From NCBI GenBank assembly GCA_002482715.1, contig DLGN01000368.1, positions 1 to 12,202 of the forward strand: a stretch of 12,202 nucleotides of DNA, written 5' to 3'. Source of the stretch: Oxalobacteraceae bacterium UBA7693 (GTDB taxonomy: Bacteria > Pseudomonadota > Gammaproteobacteria > Burkholderiales > Burkholderiaceae_D). The notes beneath the pieces are model-generated. The model was given only the letters and a program-made list of their open reading frames with translations. It had not been told where the DNA came from and made no database searches. Positions 1-7,376 of this stretch are shown one piece after another. Position 1 is the first letter of the stretch, and each line of letters starts with the position of its first letter. The translations under genes and the position numbers were made by a program.

Positions 1-414
1 CAAAGCGACCAGATTTATTTAGATAAAAAACAATGTCTGGCTGCCAGTGATGCATTGTTAGAGCAGTTTGAAGTACGCCCCTTGGATTCACACCTACGTT
101 TATCTCAGCTCTCTGGCGGCAATCAGCAAAAGATTGTGTTGGCACGCGAGATTGCAGCGCGTCCCAAGTTGATGTTGGTGGGGCAACCCACTCGTGGCGT
201 TGATATCGGCACGATACAAAGAATCCATACAGAATTGCTGGCCTTGCGCGATGCGGGTGTAGCGATCTTATTGGTCTCTGCCGAGCTGGAAGAGATTCGT
301 GCATTGGCTGATCGTATATTGGTGATGTCGGGCGGACGTATTACCGGTGAATTAAATATCGCCGATTACGATACGACACGTATTGGTTTATTGATGGGTG
401 GCTTACACAAATGA
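1..414 (+). CDS. Nucleoside-type ABC transporter ATP-binding protein, C-terminal fragment
   Basis: This is the end of a cytoplasmic ATPase that would power nucleoside import; the reading frame is open to the first base, so the gene starts upstream. The visible 137 residues are the second half of the second nucleotide-binding domain. The ABC signature LSGGNQQK lies near residue 39. Next comes a Walker B/D-loop region reading VGQPTRGVDIG, then LLVSAELEEI and a D-R-I-L-V-M strand. The catalytic Glu after Walker B is Gln here, and the switch His is Ser. Both changes are usual for the second domain of RbsA-like sugar/nucleoside ATPases (YufO/NupO class), so they do not indicate decay. The stop overlaps the next start as ATGA, showing translational coupling to the permease. 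The substrate class is inferred from the QPTRG motif, the two-permease layout and the nucleoside hydrolase downstream; a simple-sugar transporter is the alternative. Confidence 0.9.
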   Translation, partial: QSDQIYLDKKQCLAASDALLEQFEVRPLDSHLRLSQLSGGNQQKIVLAREIAARPKLMLVGQPTRGVDIGTIQRIHTELLALRDAGVAILLVSAELEEIRALADRILVMSGGRITGELNIADYDTTRIGLLMGGLHK

Positions 415-1499
415 ATTCAGATTTACCTCGTTGGGCGACCAATGTCGCTCTACCTATGTTGAATTTGCTCTCTGCTTTGGTTGTCGCAGCGGGTGTAATT
501 TATCTGTTAGGTGAAAGTCCTGTAGAAGCTTTAGTCATCATGATCAAAAGCGCACTCGGTAACGCCGAAGGGTTTGCGTACACCTTATTTTATGCGACCA
601 CATTTATCTTTACTGGATTATCCGTGTCGATTGCAATGCAAGCGGGATTGTTTAATATCGGTAGTGATGGCCAGATGTATTTAGGTGGCCTAGGTTTGAC
701 TTTGGTGATGCTGCAATTTGATGCGAGTTTGTCGCCATGGTTATTGATCCCAATGGGAATTGCGAGTGCCGCCTTGTTTGGTGCTGCATGGGCTTTTATT
801 CCTGGCTATTTGCAAGCGAAGCGCGGTAGTCATGTGGTGGTAACGACGATTATGTTTAACTTTATCGCCGCATCGCTGATGAACTTCATCATCATTACTT
901 ACCTGATTCCTGTGGGCGAACAAAATCCAGCTAGCCGCGTGTTTGCCGAAAGTGGCTGGATTCCGCGTCTCAATACCTGGCTGCCAGTGCTGGGTGAAAC
1001 ACCGCTGAATCTGACTTTTTTGATCGCGATCTTTTGTTTGTTTGCTTATGGCTTGATCGTCTGGCGGACGCGTTGGGGTTATGCCTTGCGCGCTGCCGGT
1101 AAGAGTTCACATGCGGCCTTGTATGCGGGAATTTCTATTTCTACCGTGATTATTGTCGCGATGCTGATGTCGGGCGCTTTGGCTGGCGTTGCTGCTGTCA
1201 ATAGTGTGGCTGGATCGATGCACTATTTAAGTTTGAATTTTACGGCAGGTGCTGGTTTTATCGGGATCGCAGTTGCCCTGATGGGCCGTCAGCATCCGAT
1301 TGGCATCTTTATGGCCGCCTTATTGTTTGGTGTGTTGATTCAGGGTGGATTCGATCTGTCATTAGAAAAATCGAATATTCCACCTGAGACCTTTGTATTT
1401 ATTCAAGGCTTGATCATCTTATTTTGTGGTGCGATGGAAAACATGTATGCACCAGCCTTGTCACGCGTACTGAAAATGAAGTGGGGAAAAAATGTTTGA
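411..1499 (+). CDS. Nucleoside ABC transporter permease 1 (NupP/YufP-like)
   Basis: An inner-membrane subunit of 362 residues, belonging to the branched-chain amino acid/ribose permease superfamily (BPD_transp_2). The protein is strongly hydrophobic, with roughly eight to ten membrane segments. It carries the superfamily loop FNIGSDGQ at about residues 81-88, corresponding to the N-I-G-x-x-G-Q motif. A later cytoplasmic loop, about residues 225-243, has the R-A-A-G-K-S-S-H-A-A...G-I pattern typical of these permeases. The start at 411 overlaps the ATPase stop (ATGA), and the gene overlaps the second permease by 8 bp at its end. With the ATPase and second permease it forms one transporter, which would accept nucleosides from a periplasmic BMP-family binding protein not present in the window. 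The family assignment is firm; the exact nucleoside is not known from sequence. Confidence 0.9.
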   Translation: MNSDLPRWATNVALPMLNLLSALVVAAGVIYLLGESPVEALVIMIKSALGNAEGFAYTLFYATTFIFTGLSVSIAMQAGLFNIGSDGQMYLGGLGLTLVMLQFDASLSPWLLIPMGIASAALFGAAWAFIPGYLQAKRGSHVVVTTIMFNFIAASLMNFIIITYLIPVGEQNPASRVFAESGWIPRLNTWLPVLGETPLNLTFLIAIFCLFAYGLIVWRTRWGYALRAAGKSSHAALYAGISISTVIIVAMLMSGALAGVAAVNSVAGSMHYLSLNFTAGAGFIGIAVALMGRQHPIGIFMAALLFGVLIQGGFDLSLEKSNIPPETFVFIQGLIILFCGAMENMYAPALSRVLKMKWGKNV

Positions 1500-2460
1500 T
1501 GATTTTCAATTCTCTACCATTCTGGTTGCGACGATTCGCAATGCGCCAGTGTTGTTATTCGCTGCCTTTGCCGGCGTTTTTGCTGAGCGTAGCGGCATCA
1601 TCGATTTGGCCTTAGAGGGTAAGATGTTGACTGCAGCATTCGCTGCTGCTGCTTGCACTTACGCGACGCAAAATCCGTATATCGGGATTGCCGCTGGCAT
1701 GTTGGTGTCGTGTGTCATTGTTTTGTTGCAAGGCTATGTGTCGATTAATCAGAAGGGCAATCAATTGGTTTTTGGCATTGCGATCAATATTGCGATGTCG
1801 GGATTAACTTTCGTCTTGGCGCAATACTTCTTCCAGTTAGGTGGTCGTAGTCCGGATCTGGGGGATGCGCGTCTTCCTGTTCTGAATTTTCCTTTTGCGG
1901 ATTGGTGGTCGACGATTCCTGCCTTGAATTGGTTGTTCGGTAAATTCTTAGGTGGGCATACGATCTTGGTGTATTTGGCGTTTGCCTTAATTCCGTGCAT
2001 ACATTGGCTGATTAATCACAGTCGTTTTGGTTTGCGTTTGCGTGCGGTCGGTGAGAACCCCCACGCAGCCGATGCCGCTGGAATTAATGTTGCGCAAACA
2101 CGTTATTTGGCCTTGTTGTGCGGTGGCGTGTTGTGCTCGTTTTCAGGGGCTTATTTGGCGATTGTGCAGAGTGGATTTTTCTTGCGTGATATGTCGGCTG
2201 GCAATGGTTTCTTGGCATTGACGGCGATGGTGTTTGGTAATTGGCGTCCTTTGCAAACGGCATTAGGCTGTTTGATGTTTGGTTTCTTTGCCGCCTTACA
2301 AATTCAAATGGAAGGCGTGGCTTTCCCTTTGGTTGGGCAGATTCCGGGCTCATTGATACAGATGCTGCCATTCGTTGTGACTGTGGTCGTGTTGGCTGGT
2401 GTGATGGCGAAATCCGTGGGACCAAAAGCTTTGGGTGTGCCATTTGTGAAATCGCGCTAA
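1492..2460 (+). CDS. Nucleoside ABC transporter permease 2 (NupQ/YufQ-like)
   Basis: The second inner-membrane subunit of the same importer, 322 residues and mostly hydrophobic. The N-terminal part holds the family signature around residues 32-46 (E-R-S-G-I-I-D-L-A-L-E-G-K-M-L), the counterpart of the N-I-x-x-E-G-M-M loop in YufQ/NupQ proteins. A second conserved cytoplasmic loop, R-A-V-G-E-N-P-H-A-A-D-A-A-G-I, lies at about residues 184-198. The ATG at 1492 sits inside the last codons of permease 1 and follows a GGGGA ribosome-binding stretch, so the two are translationally coupled and presumably made in equal amounts. The pair of non-identical permeases is typical of nucleoside (BMP-dependent) rather than monosaccharide ABC systems, which often use one permease gene. 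This supports the nucleoside assignment of the block. Confidence 0.9.
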   Translation: MFDDFQFSTILVATIRNAPVLLFAAFAGVFAERSGIIDLALEGKMLTAAFAAAACTYATQNPYIGIAAGMLVSCVIVLLQGYVSINQKGNQLVFGIAINIAMSGLTFVLAQYFFQLGGRSPDLGDARLPVLNFPFADWWSTIPALNWLFGKFLGGHTILVYLAFALIPCIHWLINHSRFGLRLRAVGENPHAADAAGINVAQTRYLALLCGGVLCSFSGAYLAIVQSGFFLRDMSAGNGFLALTAMVFGNWRPLQTALGCLMFGFFAALQIQMEGVAFPLVGQIPGSLIQMLPFVVTVVVLAGVMAKSVGPKALGVPFVKSR

Positions 2461-2505
2461 ATCAGCCTTAAAGCCGCGCACTAAAAATTCGCATTGCTTA
2501 AAGAT

Positions 2506-2607
2506 AGGACTTACGCAAAATTGCGCTGGCTAGGCGGGAAGCCGAAGACAGTACGGTTGTACGGCGAGGCGAACCAACAACGCCAGCGTCTGTTTTGAGT
2601 AAGTCCT
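2506..2607. repeat. 102-bp MITE-like inverted-repeat element
   Basis: The ends are long, imperfect inverted repeats. The left arm 2506-2530 reads AGGACTTACGCAAAATTGCG then CTGGC; the right arm 2582-2607 is its complement with a few changes, and the outer nine bases (AGGACTTAC / GTAAGTCCT) match perfectly. TA dinucleotides flank both ends (2505-2506 and 2607-2608), which would fit a TA target duplication of the IS630/mariner kind, although TA is also part of the palindrome. Smaller internal symmetries are visible: CGCAA-AA-TTGCG at 2514-2525, and GTAC-GGTT-GTAC in the core. No plausible gene lies inside. It separates the transporter genes from the hydrolase and could fold into a large RNA hairpin in a read-through transcript. 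I believe similar ends are dispersed in some betaproteobacteria, but I could not check. Confidence 0.7.
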
Positions 2608-2638
2608 AAAAGAATCAAAAGATTTAAAAGAGATTGAT

Positions 2639-3634
2639 ATGGTACATAAAGTTATTTTCGATACAGATCCTGGCGTTGATGACGCAATGGCTTTGTATTT
2701 TGCTTTGGCACATCCTGAGATCGAAGTTGTTGGTATCACCAGCACATTCGGTAATGTGACGGTCGCGCAGGCAACCGCCAATGCCTTGTATTTGACACGT
2801 CTGGCTGGTCGTGAAATACCGGTTGCCGAAGGTGGTGCGCTACCTTTGATGAAAGCAGCAGGCAAGCCACCTGGCTTCATCCACGGTGATGATGGATTAG
2901 GGAATCTGCCTTCGCGTTTACAACATTCAGGACAAGCGGAAGCGATGTCTGCTGCTGAGTTTATCGTGAAAATGGCGCGTCAAAATCCGGGTGAGATTAC
3001 CTTAGTGGCAGTTGGCCCATTGATCAATTTGGCCTTGGCATTAAAGCTAGAACCGCAGTTGCCTCGTTTGATTAAAGAAGTGGTGTTGATGGCGGGTACC
3101 GTGATCGAACCCGGCAATGTGTCACCCGTTGCAGAGGCTAATGTTTGGAACGACCCACACGCCGCCGATCTGGTATTTACCGCGGGTTGGAAACTTGCGA
3201 TGGTTGGTTTGGATGTGACGCATCGTGTAGTGATGGGCGCCAGTTACTTCGCTGGTTTGGCACAACATCATCAGCAACATATCGCGATGACGACACTCTC
3301 GCATGCGGTGAATTTCTACAGCGACTTTTATCAGACGGCGCGACCAGATTTAGGTCATGCTTGTTTCTGTCATGACATTTTGGCTTTCGTGTATTTGGTT
3401 GCACCAGAATTATTTCAGGTCATGGATGGACGTGTACGGGTGCAGTTAGATGGTTTGGGTAATGGACAAACAATGATGGATAGACACGGCGGTGGCTTGG
3501 TCTATGCGCAAACTGGATGGGAACATCATCAAGCGGAAACACGTGTTTGTTTGCAAGTCGATGCGCCAGCATGTTTGAGATTAATCGAACAAACTTTAGA
3601 AGCCAATTGGTTACGCGCGCCTTTGGCGCAATGA
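2639..3634 (+). CDS. Nucleoside hydrolase (inosine/uridine-preferring type)
   Basis: A cytoplasmic enzyme that cleaves the N-glycosidic bond of ribonucleosides to give free base and ribose. Its 331 residues are normal for the IU_nuc_hydro family. The N-terminal Ca-binding signature DTDPGVDD occupies residues 8-15, with Asp10, Asp14 and Asp15 at the same numbers as in the Crithidia enzyme. The I-H-G-D-D-G-L-G-N motif is at 81-89, the E-A-N-x-x-N-D-P-H-A-A motif at about 166-176, and the late His-Asp pair (H245-D246) corresponds to the His/Asp of the active site. No signal peptide is seen, so it acts after import by the ABC transporter encoded just upstream. The start is supported by an AAAAGAGA purine stretch at 2626-2633. 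Base preference (purine or pyrimidine, ribo or deoxy) cannot be read from these motifs; inosine fits the deaminase encoded downstream. Confidence 0.93.
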   Translation: MVHKVIFDTDPGVDDAMALYFALAHPEIEVVGITSTFGNVTVAQATANALYLTRLAGREIPVAEGGALPLMKAAGKPPGFIHGDDGLGNLPSRLQHSGQAEAMSAAEFIVKMARQNPGEITLVAVGPLINLALALKLEPQLPRLIKEVVLMAGTVIEPGNVSPVAEANVWNDPHAADLVFTAGWKLAMVGLDVTHRVVMGASYFAGLAQHHQQHIAMTTLSHAVNFYSDFYQTARPDLGHACFCHDILAFVYLVAPELFQVMDGRVRVQLDGLGNGQTMMDRHGGGLVYAQTGWEHHQAETRVCLQVDAPACLRLIEQTLEANWLRAPLAQ

Positions 3635-3658
3635 TCATTGCATGTATCGAGAGATTAC

Positions 3659-3664
3659 GAGGAG
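3659..3664 (+). promoter_or_regulatory. Shine-Dalgarno deciding the oxygenase start
   Basis: GAGGAG ends six bases before the ATG at 3671. It argues for that start over the in-frame TTG at 3638, which begins only three bases after the hydrolase stop and has no such site. Confidence 0.75.
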
Positions 3665-3670
3665 TTAGCC

Positions 3671-4513
3671 ATGTTAATTACACCGGTCGATTTTACTAGC
3701 CCAACAGCGGCAAAAGATTTTGCAGAAAGTTTGCACAACACGGGGTTTGGTGTGCTCACCAACCATCCTTTATCGCAGCAGTTACTCAATACCGTATATG
3801 CAGAGTGGTATGGTTTCTTCCAGAATGAAGCGAAACATACTTATGCCTATGATCCGCAAAAATATGATGGTTATTTTTCGCCAACCGTTTCTGAAAAGGC
3901 CAAGGGAAATACCAAGCGCGATCTAAAAGAGTTTTATCATATCTATCCATGGGGACGTTACCCAAGCGAAGTATCTGGCGCTGCTCGCCAGTATTATGAA
4001 GAAGGTGCTGCATTGGCAGCCACTTTGTTGCAATGGGTTGAGCAATACACGCCTGCTGAAGTGCAGGAAAAATATTCCATGCCTTTATCGCAGATGATAC
4101 AAGGCAGCGAGCAAACGCTGCTGCGGGTTTTGCATTATCCGCCTCTGCGTGGCGATGAAGAACCGGGAGCAGTGCGAGCGGCTGCGCATGGTGATATTAA
4201 TTTGCTGACGATTTTGCCGGCAGCGACTGCCGCTGGTTTGCAAGTTGTTGGTAAAGATGGCGAGTGGCATGATGTGCCTTGTGATTTTGGGATGCTGATC
4301 GTGAATATTGGCGATATGTTGCAAGAAGCGTCCGCTGGTTACTATCCATCGACGATACATCGGGTATTAAATCCAACAGGTGAGGAAGCGAAAAAATCAC
4401 GCGTTTCATTGCCGCTGTTTTTACATCCGCGTCCTGATGTGGTCTTATCAGAACGCCATACTGCGGGTTCGTATTTGACCGAACGTTTGCAAGAATTGCA
4501 TTCCAAAGTTTAA
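3671..4513 (+). CDS. 2-oxoglutarate/Fe(II) oxygenase, isopenicillin-N-synthase-like
   Basis: A 280-residue soluble, non-haem iron oxygenase of the DIOX_N plus 2OG-FeII_Oxy architecture; substrate unknown. The first ~110 residues look like the DIOX_N part (an F-G-V-L-T-N-H strand, then K-Y-D-G-Y-F and F-Y-H-I-Y-P-W-G). The jelly-roll core carries the iron triad: H173 and D175 in A-A-H-G-D-I-N-L-L-T, and H230 in S-T-I-H-R-V. These are followed by R244-x-S246, the usual 2-oxoglutarate carboxylate clamp, so the site looks intact. The start is set by GAGGAG six bases upstream of the ATG. It follows the hydrolase by 36 bp and is probably co-transcribed. Thymine 7-hydroxylase belongs to the same broad class, so oxidation of a nucleobase or nucleoside is a reasonable guess from context. 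True antibiotic synthesis is unlikely. Confidence 0.85.
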   Translation: MLITPVDFTSPTAAKDFAESLHNTGFGVLTNHPLSQQLLNTVYAEWYGFFQNEAKHTYAYDPQKYDGYFSPTVSEKAKGNTKRDLKEFYHIYPWGRYPSEVSGAARQYYEEGAALAATLLQWVEQYTPAEVQEKYSMPLSQMIQGSEQTLLRVLHYPPLRGDEEPGAVRAAAHGDINLLTILPAATAAGLQVVGKDGEWHDVPCDFGMLIVNIGDMLQEASAGYYPSTIHRVLNPTGEEAKKSRVSLPLFLHPRPDVVLSERHTAGSYLTERLQELHSKV

Positions 4514-4808
4514 ATTTACGGCTTAAAAAACCACATTCATGTGGTATTTGAAGAACTACTCTAAAAAAGAAATGCGGCTGTCATCGAGTTGAAGTAAAAG
4601 TGGGTTCAAATGCAGTTACTTTGCGTGAAAAATGCAGGCACGAATTCGCACGCAACCAAGGTTGTTGGAATAGGTGGTAGACTTTTTTGTATGTGTTGGT
4701 GCAGCTTGAAAGCTTCGGACACAAACCGGATTAATTCAGCACATTAAACAAATCAATTAGATCAAACAGATTACAGATTTTAAACAAACGAAAAGCAAGG
4801 AGCTATTA
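4514..4808 (+). promoter_or_regulatory. Receptor leader region with several inverted repeats
   Basis: This 295-bp gap has no credible gene. It contains CTGTCAT at 4578-4584 (identical to one Pho-box half-site; the expected second half at 4589-4595 matches only 3 of 7). TTGCGTG at 4621-4627 is the complement of CACGCAA at 4649-4655, and CAACC-AA-GGTTG lies at 4653-4664. A possible weak promoter is TTGAAA at 4706-4711, 18 bp before ATTAAT at 4730-4735. A strong AAGGAGC ribosome-binding site at 4797-4803 serves the receptor. The inverted repeats could be operator sites or RNA hairpins. I recognise no known riboswitch. Confidence 0.4.
4530..4545 (+). terminator. Weak hairpin after the oxygenase gene
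   Basis: ACCACAT-TC-ATGTGGT is a perfect inverted repeat starting 17 bp after the oxygenase stop. On the plus strand only ATTTG follows, so it is a poor intrinsic terminator. Read on the minus strand it is followed by six T, but no minus-strand gene is apparent. It may mark the end of the transporter-salvage operon or serve to stabilise the 3' end. Confidence 0.35.
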
Positions 4809-7211
4809 ATGAAGCAACTCAATAAATCATCAACTGCAGTACCTTCGCGCGTGAAGATGCTCGTCATCGCATGCCAATTGACATGCCTTGGTATGTCAAC
4901 TGCCTATGCACAATCACAAACGCAAGAGAAGACGGAAAACAATGATCCGATCAGCTCTGCGCAAGTGACGATCACCGGTAAAAAAGTTGGTATGGGTTTG
5001 ATGGTGCAAGAAAATACACCAAAAGCACGCAGCACGATTACTGCAGAAGAGTTGGCAAAACAACGTCCAACAGGTAACGCCTATGAAGCATTGGAATTGA
5101 TGCCAGCGGTGAATAGTTATAACCACGATGCAACGGGATTGTTTGGTGGTGGTTTAACTTTGCGTGGCTTTAACAGCGATCAAATCGGTGCAACGATCAA
5201 TGGCGTGCCAGTGAATGATTCTGGTAGCTTCGCTGTATACCCACAAGAATATGTGGATCAAGAAAACACTTGCTCACAATTTGTGACCCAAGGTTCTACG
5301 GACGTTGATTCACCACAAATCGGTGCAACTGGTGGTAACTTCGGTATCATCACTTGTGATCCATCTAAGACAAAACGTATTCGTGTTGCGCAAACTTTGG
5401 GTCAATTGAATTTGTCCAAAACTTACGTGCGTTATGACACTGGTTTGCTCGAAGGCGGTCGTACCCGTTTCTTCATCTCTGCATCGCATGCGCAGTCAGA
5501 TAAATGGAAAGGTAAAGGCGGTGCAAATCGCGACCATATCGATATGGGCTTCAGAACTGATTTCGACAAGTTCAATTCCATTAGCGGTACTGTGTTGTAC
5601 AACCGCGCTATCAACCAAAACATTAGTTCTTTCAGCTTAGCTGATTTAGAGAAGTTTGGTTATAACTATGATTTCTCACAAACTTTCGTTGGTCACGCTC
5701 CAGCAAGCCCAGGTAAAGCAGGCAATGATACAAACTCTGCGTTTGGTGATGCTTACTACCAACTGACAAAAAACCCATTTGAAAATGCAATTGCTTCAGT
5801 AACTGCAAAAATGCGTATTGGTGAAAACACCGACATTAAAGTTATTCCTTACTTCTGGTATGGCTATGGCACAGGCGGCAATCAACAAAAACTGCAAGCA
5901 GAGAATGCATTTTTGAACAAAGCAACTGGCAGAAATACAGCGACAGTTGATTTGAACGGTGACGGCGATACTTTGGATCGCGTGATCGTTGCAAACAGCA
6001 GTGTGACTCGTACTAGTCGTCCAGGTGTTACAGCTTCTGTGACGCACACAATTGGCGACCATCAAGTATTAGCTGGTTTCTGGTTTGAGCGCGCAACGCA
6101 TGAACAATTTGGTCCTATGGTATTGGTGGATGCGAATGGTAATGCGAACGATATCTGGTTGAAAGAAGGCCGTGTATTGCGTCCAGATGGCACACCATAC
6201 CAATCACGTGATTGGACAACAATCAGTACGTCGAATCAGATCTTCTTGCAAGACACGATGAGTTTGATGAACGACAAGTTGACCATCAATGCAGGTGTTC
6301 GTGCACCAACCATGAAGCGTGATTTCACGAATAAGGCGAATGAAGGTACTAACTCTGGTACGGATTACAACATCGAAAAAACCTATCGCGAAATTCTGCC
6401 GCAATTGGGCGCACGCTACCAGATCGATAACAATAATCAATTGTTCTTCAGTTTGGCACGTAACATGAAGGCACCTCCAAACTTTGTTTACTCCACAACC
6501 AACAACGTTGTCTTGGTCAATGGTAAGCCAACGATGCCAGTGGATGTGCAAGCTGAAACTTCAACCAATATCGACGTAGGCTATCGTCTGCAAAGCGATA
6601 AGTTGACAGCGCAAGCGACTGCTTACTCTGTTGACTTTAAAGATCGCCAAGCAACTGCATATGACCCAGTCGCTAACATCAGTAGTTTGACTAGCGTTGG
6701 TAAAGTAAAGACGCACGGCTTTGAAGTTGAAATGGGTAACACACCAGTCAACGGTTTCTCTTTCTATGGTTCGATTGGTTACGCGAAGAGCGAAATCAAA
6801 GACGATATCCTGATCAGCAAGACAGCGACTTTGCCTACCAAAGGTAAGCAAATGACCTTGACGCCAGAGTGGAAAGCGGGCTTGAGCGCGATGTATGAAA
6901 CGGGTGCTTTCTATGCACGTTTGAAAGTGAAATATACAGGCGAGCAATGGGCAACGATGACCAATGATGAATTGGTACCAAGTTACACATTGTTAGGTTT
7001 GGATTTTGGTTATCAATTCCCAAATACCAGCTGGATCAAGAAGCCAACTTTGCGTTTGAATATCAGCAATTTGACGAACGAAAAGTATCGCAATCCATCG
7101 AGCTTTAACGTCACTAACGCGAAGGCTTACGGTACAGCTAGCGCGAGAACCGTGTTCTACTACATGGGTTCACCACGCTTTGCATCAGTCACTTTGTCAG
7201 GCGATTTCTAA
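4809..7211 (+). CDS. TonB-dependent outer-membrane receptor
   Basis: An 800-residue outer-membrane transporter that would be energised by TonB-ExbB-ExbD. A signal peptide with a hydrophobic core at about 17-31 should be cut after A-Y-A (residue 34). A possible TonB-box-like stretch, A-Q-V-T-I-T-G, is at 51-57. The plug domain follows to about residue 190, with recognisable pieces T-I-T-A-E-E-L-A, L-T-L-R-G-F-N and I-N-G-V-P-V-N-D. Two plug cysteines (N-T-C-S-Q and I-I-T-C-D) may form a disulfide. The remainder is beta-barrel sequence with alternating aromatic strands, and the last residue is Phe, as in most outer-membrane barrels. Substrate is not readable from sequence. Its position between nucleoside importer/salvage genes and exported nucleic-acid hydrolases suggests a nucleoside, nucleotide or oligonucleotide ligand. 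No siderophore or cobalamin genes are nearby. Confidence 0.93.
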   Translation: MKQLNKSSTAVPSRVKMLVIACQLTCLGMSTAYAQSQTQEKTENNDPISSAQVTITGKKVGMGLMVQENTPKARSTITAEELAKQRPTGNAYEALELMPAVNSYNHDATGLFGGGLTLRGFNSDQIGATINGVPVNDSGSFAVYPQEYVDQENTCSQFVTQGSTDVDSPQIGATGGNFGIITCDPSKTKRIRVAQTLGQLNLSKTYVRYDTGLLEGGRTRFFISASHAQSDKWKGKGGANRDHIDMGFRTDFDKFNSISGTVLYNRAINQNISSFSLADLEKFGYNYDFSQTFVGHAPASPGKAGNDTNSAFGDAYYQLTKNPFENAIASVTAKMRIGENTDIKVIPYFWYGYGTGGNQQKLQAENAFLNKATGRNTATVDLNGDGDTLDRVIVANSSVTRTSRPGVTASVTHTIGDHQVLAGFWFERATHEQFGPMVLVDANGNANDIWLKEGRVLRPDGTPYQSRDWTTISTSNQIFLQDTMSLMNDKLTINAGVRAPTMKRDFTNKANEGTNSGTDYNIEKTYREILPQLGARYQIDNNNQLFFSLARNMKAPPNFVYSTTNNVVLVNGKPTMPVDVQAETSTNIDVGYRLQSDKLTAQATAYSVDFKDRQATAYDPVANISSLTSVGKVKTHGFEVEMGNTPVNGFSFYGSIGYAKSEIKDDILISKTATLPTKGKQMTLTPEWKAGLSAMYETGAFYARLKVKYTGEQWATMTNDELVPSYTLLGLDFGYQFPNTSWIKKPTLRLNISNLTNEKYRNPSSFNVTNAKAYGTASARTVFYYMGSPRFASVTLSGDF

Positions 7212-7240
7212 TCGCTGTTTAGCTGATCGCTGTTCAGCTG
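7211..7240 (+). repeat. Tandem 15-bp duplication after the receptor stop
   Basis: ATCGCTGTTTAGCTG is followed at once by ATCGCTGTTCAGCTG, one base different. The first copy begins at the last base of the TAA stop. It looks like a small slippage duplication; no function is evident. Confidence 0.8.
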
Positions 7241-7298
7241 ATGATAGTCAGACCTTTGCAATCGTTTTTTTGCGTCGGTCTGATTAAGTAATATCTCT

Positions 7299-7329
7299 AG
7301 TCTGCAACCCTGTGGTTGCAGACTTTTTT
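7299..7329 (+). terminator. Strong intrinsic terminator
   Basis: GTCTGCAACC (7300-7309), loop CTGT, then GGTTGCAGAC (7314-7323) forms a perfect 10-bp stem, extendable by one A-T pair, and six T follow at 7324-7329. This should end the receptor transcript. It lies only about 47 bp before the 5'-nucleotidase start, so that gene needs either a promoter in this short space or read-through. Confidence 0.88.
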
Positions 7330-7376
7330 AATTCAAGACCCCGACAATTTTTTGGCGTGATGTTGACGCAAATTCT

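Noticed and set aside
1..414. Loss of the catalytic Glu (Gln) and switch His (Ser) in the ATPase, suggesting a dead domain
   Set aside because: Both replacements are normal for the second nucleotide-binding domain in this transporter class; the first domain, outside the window, carries the full site.
3638..3670. Upstream TTG start adding 11 residues to the oxygenase
   Set aside because: It has no Shine-Dalgarno, while GAGGAG is correctly spaced before the ATG at 3671, where the protein's fold begins.
6561..6947. Long minus-strand open frame opposite the receptor (128 codons), with similar ones at 2084-2443 and 8763-9173
   Set aside because: Each lies antisense to a gene with clear family motifs, encodes low-complexity Cys/His/Arg-rich sequence of no recognisable family, and is best explained as a codon-usage shadow.
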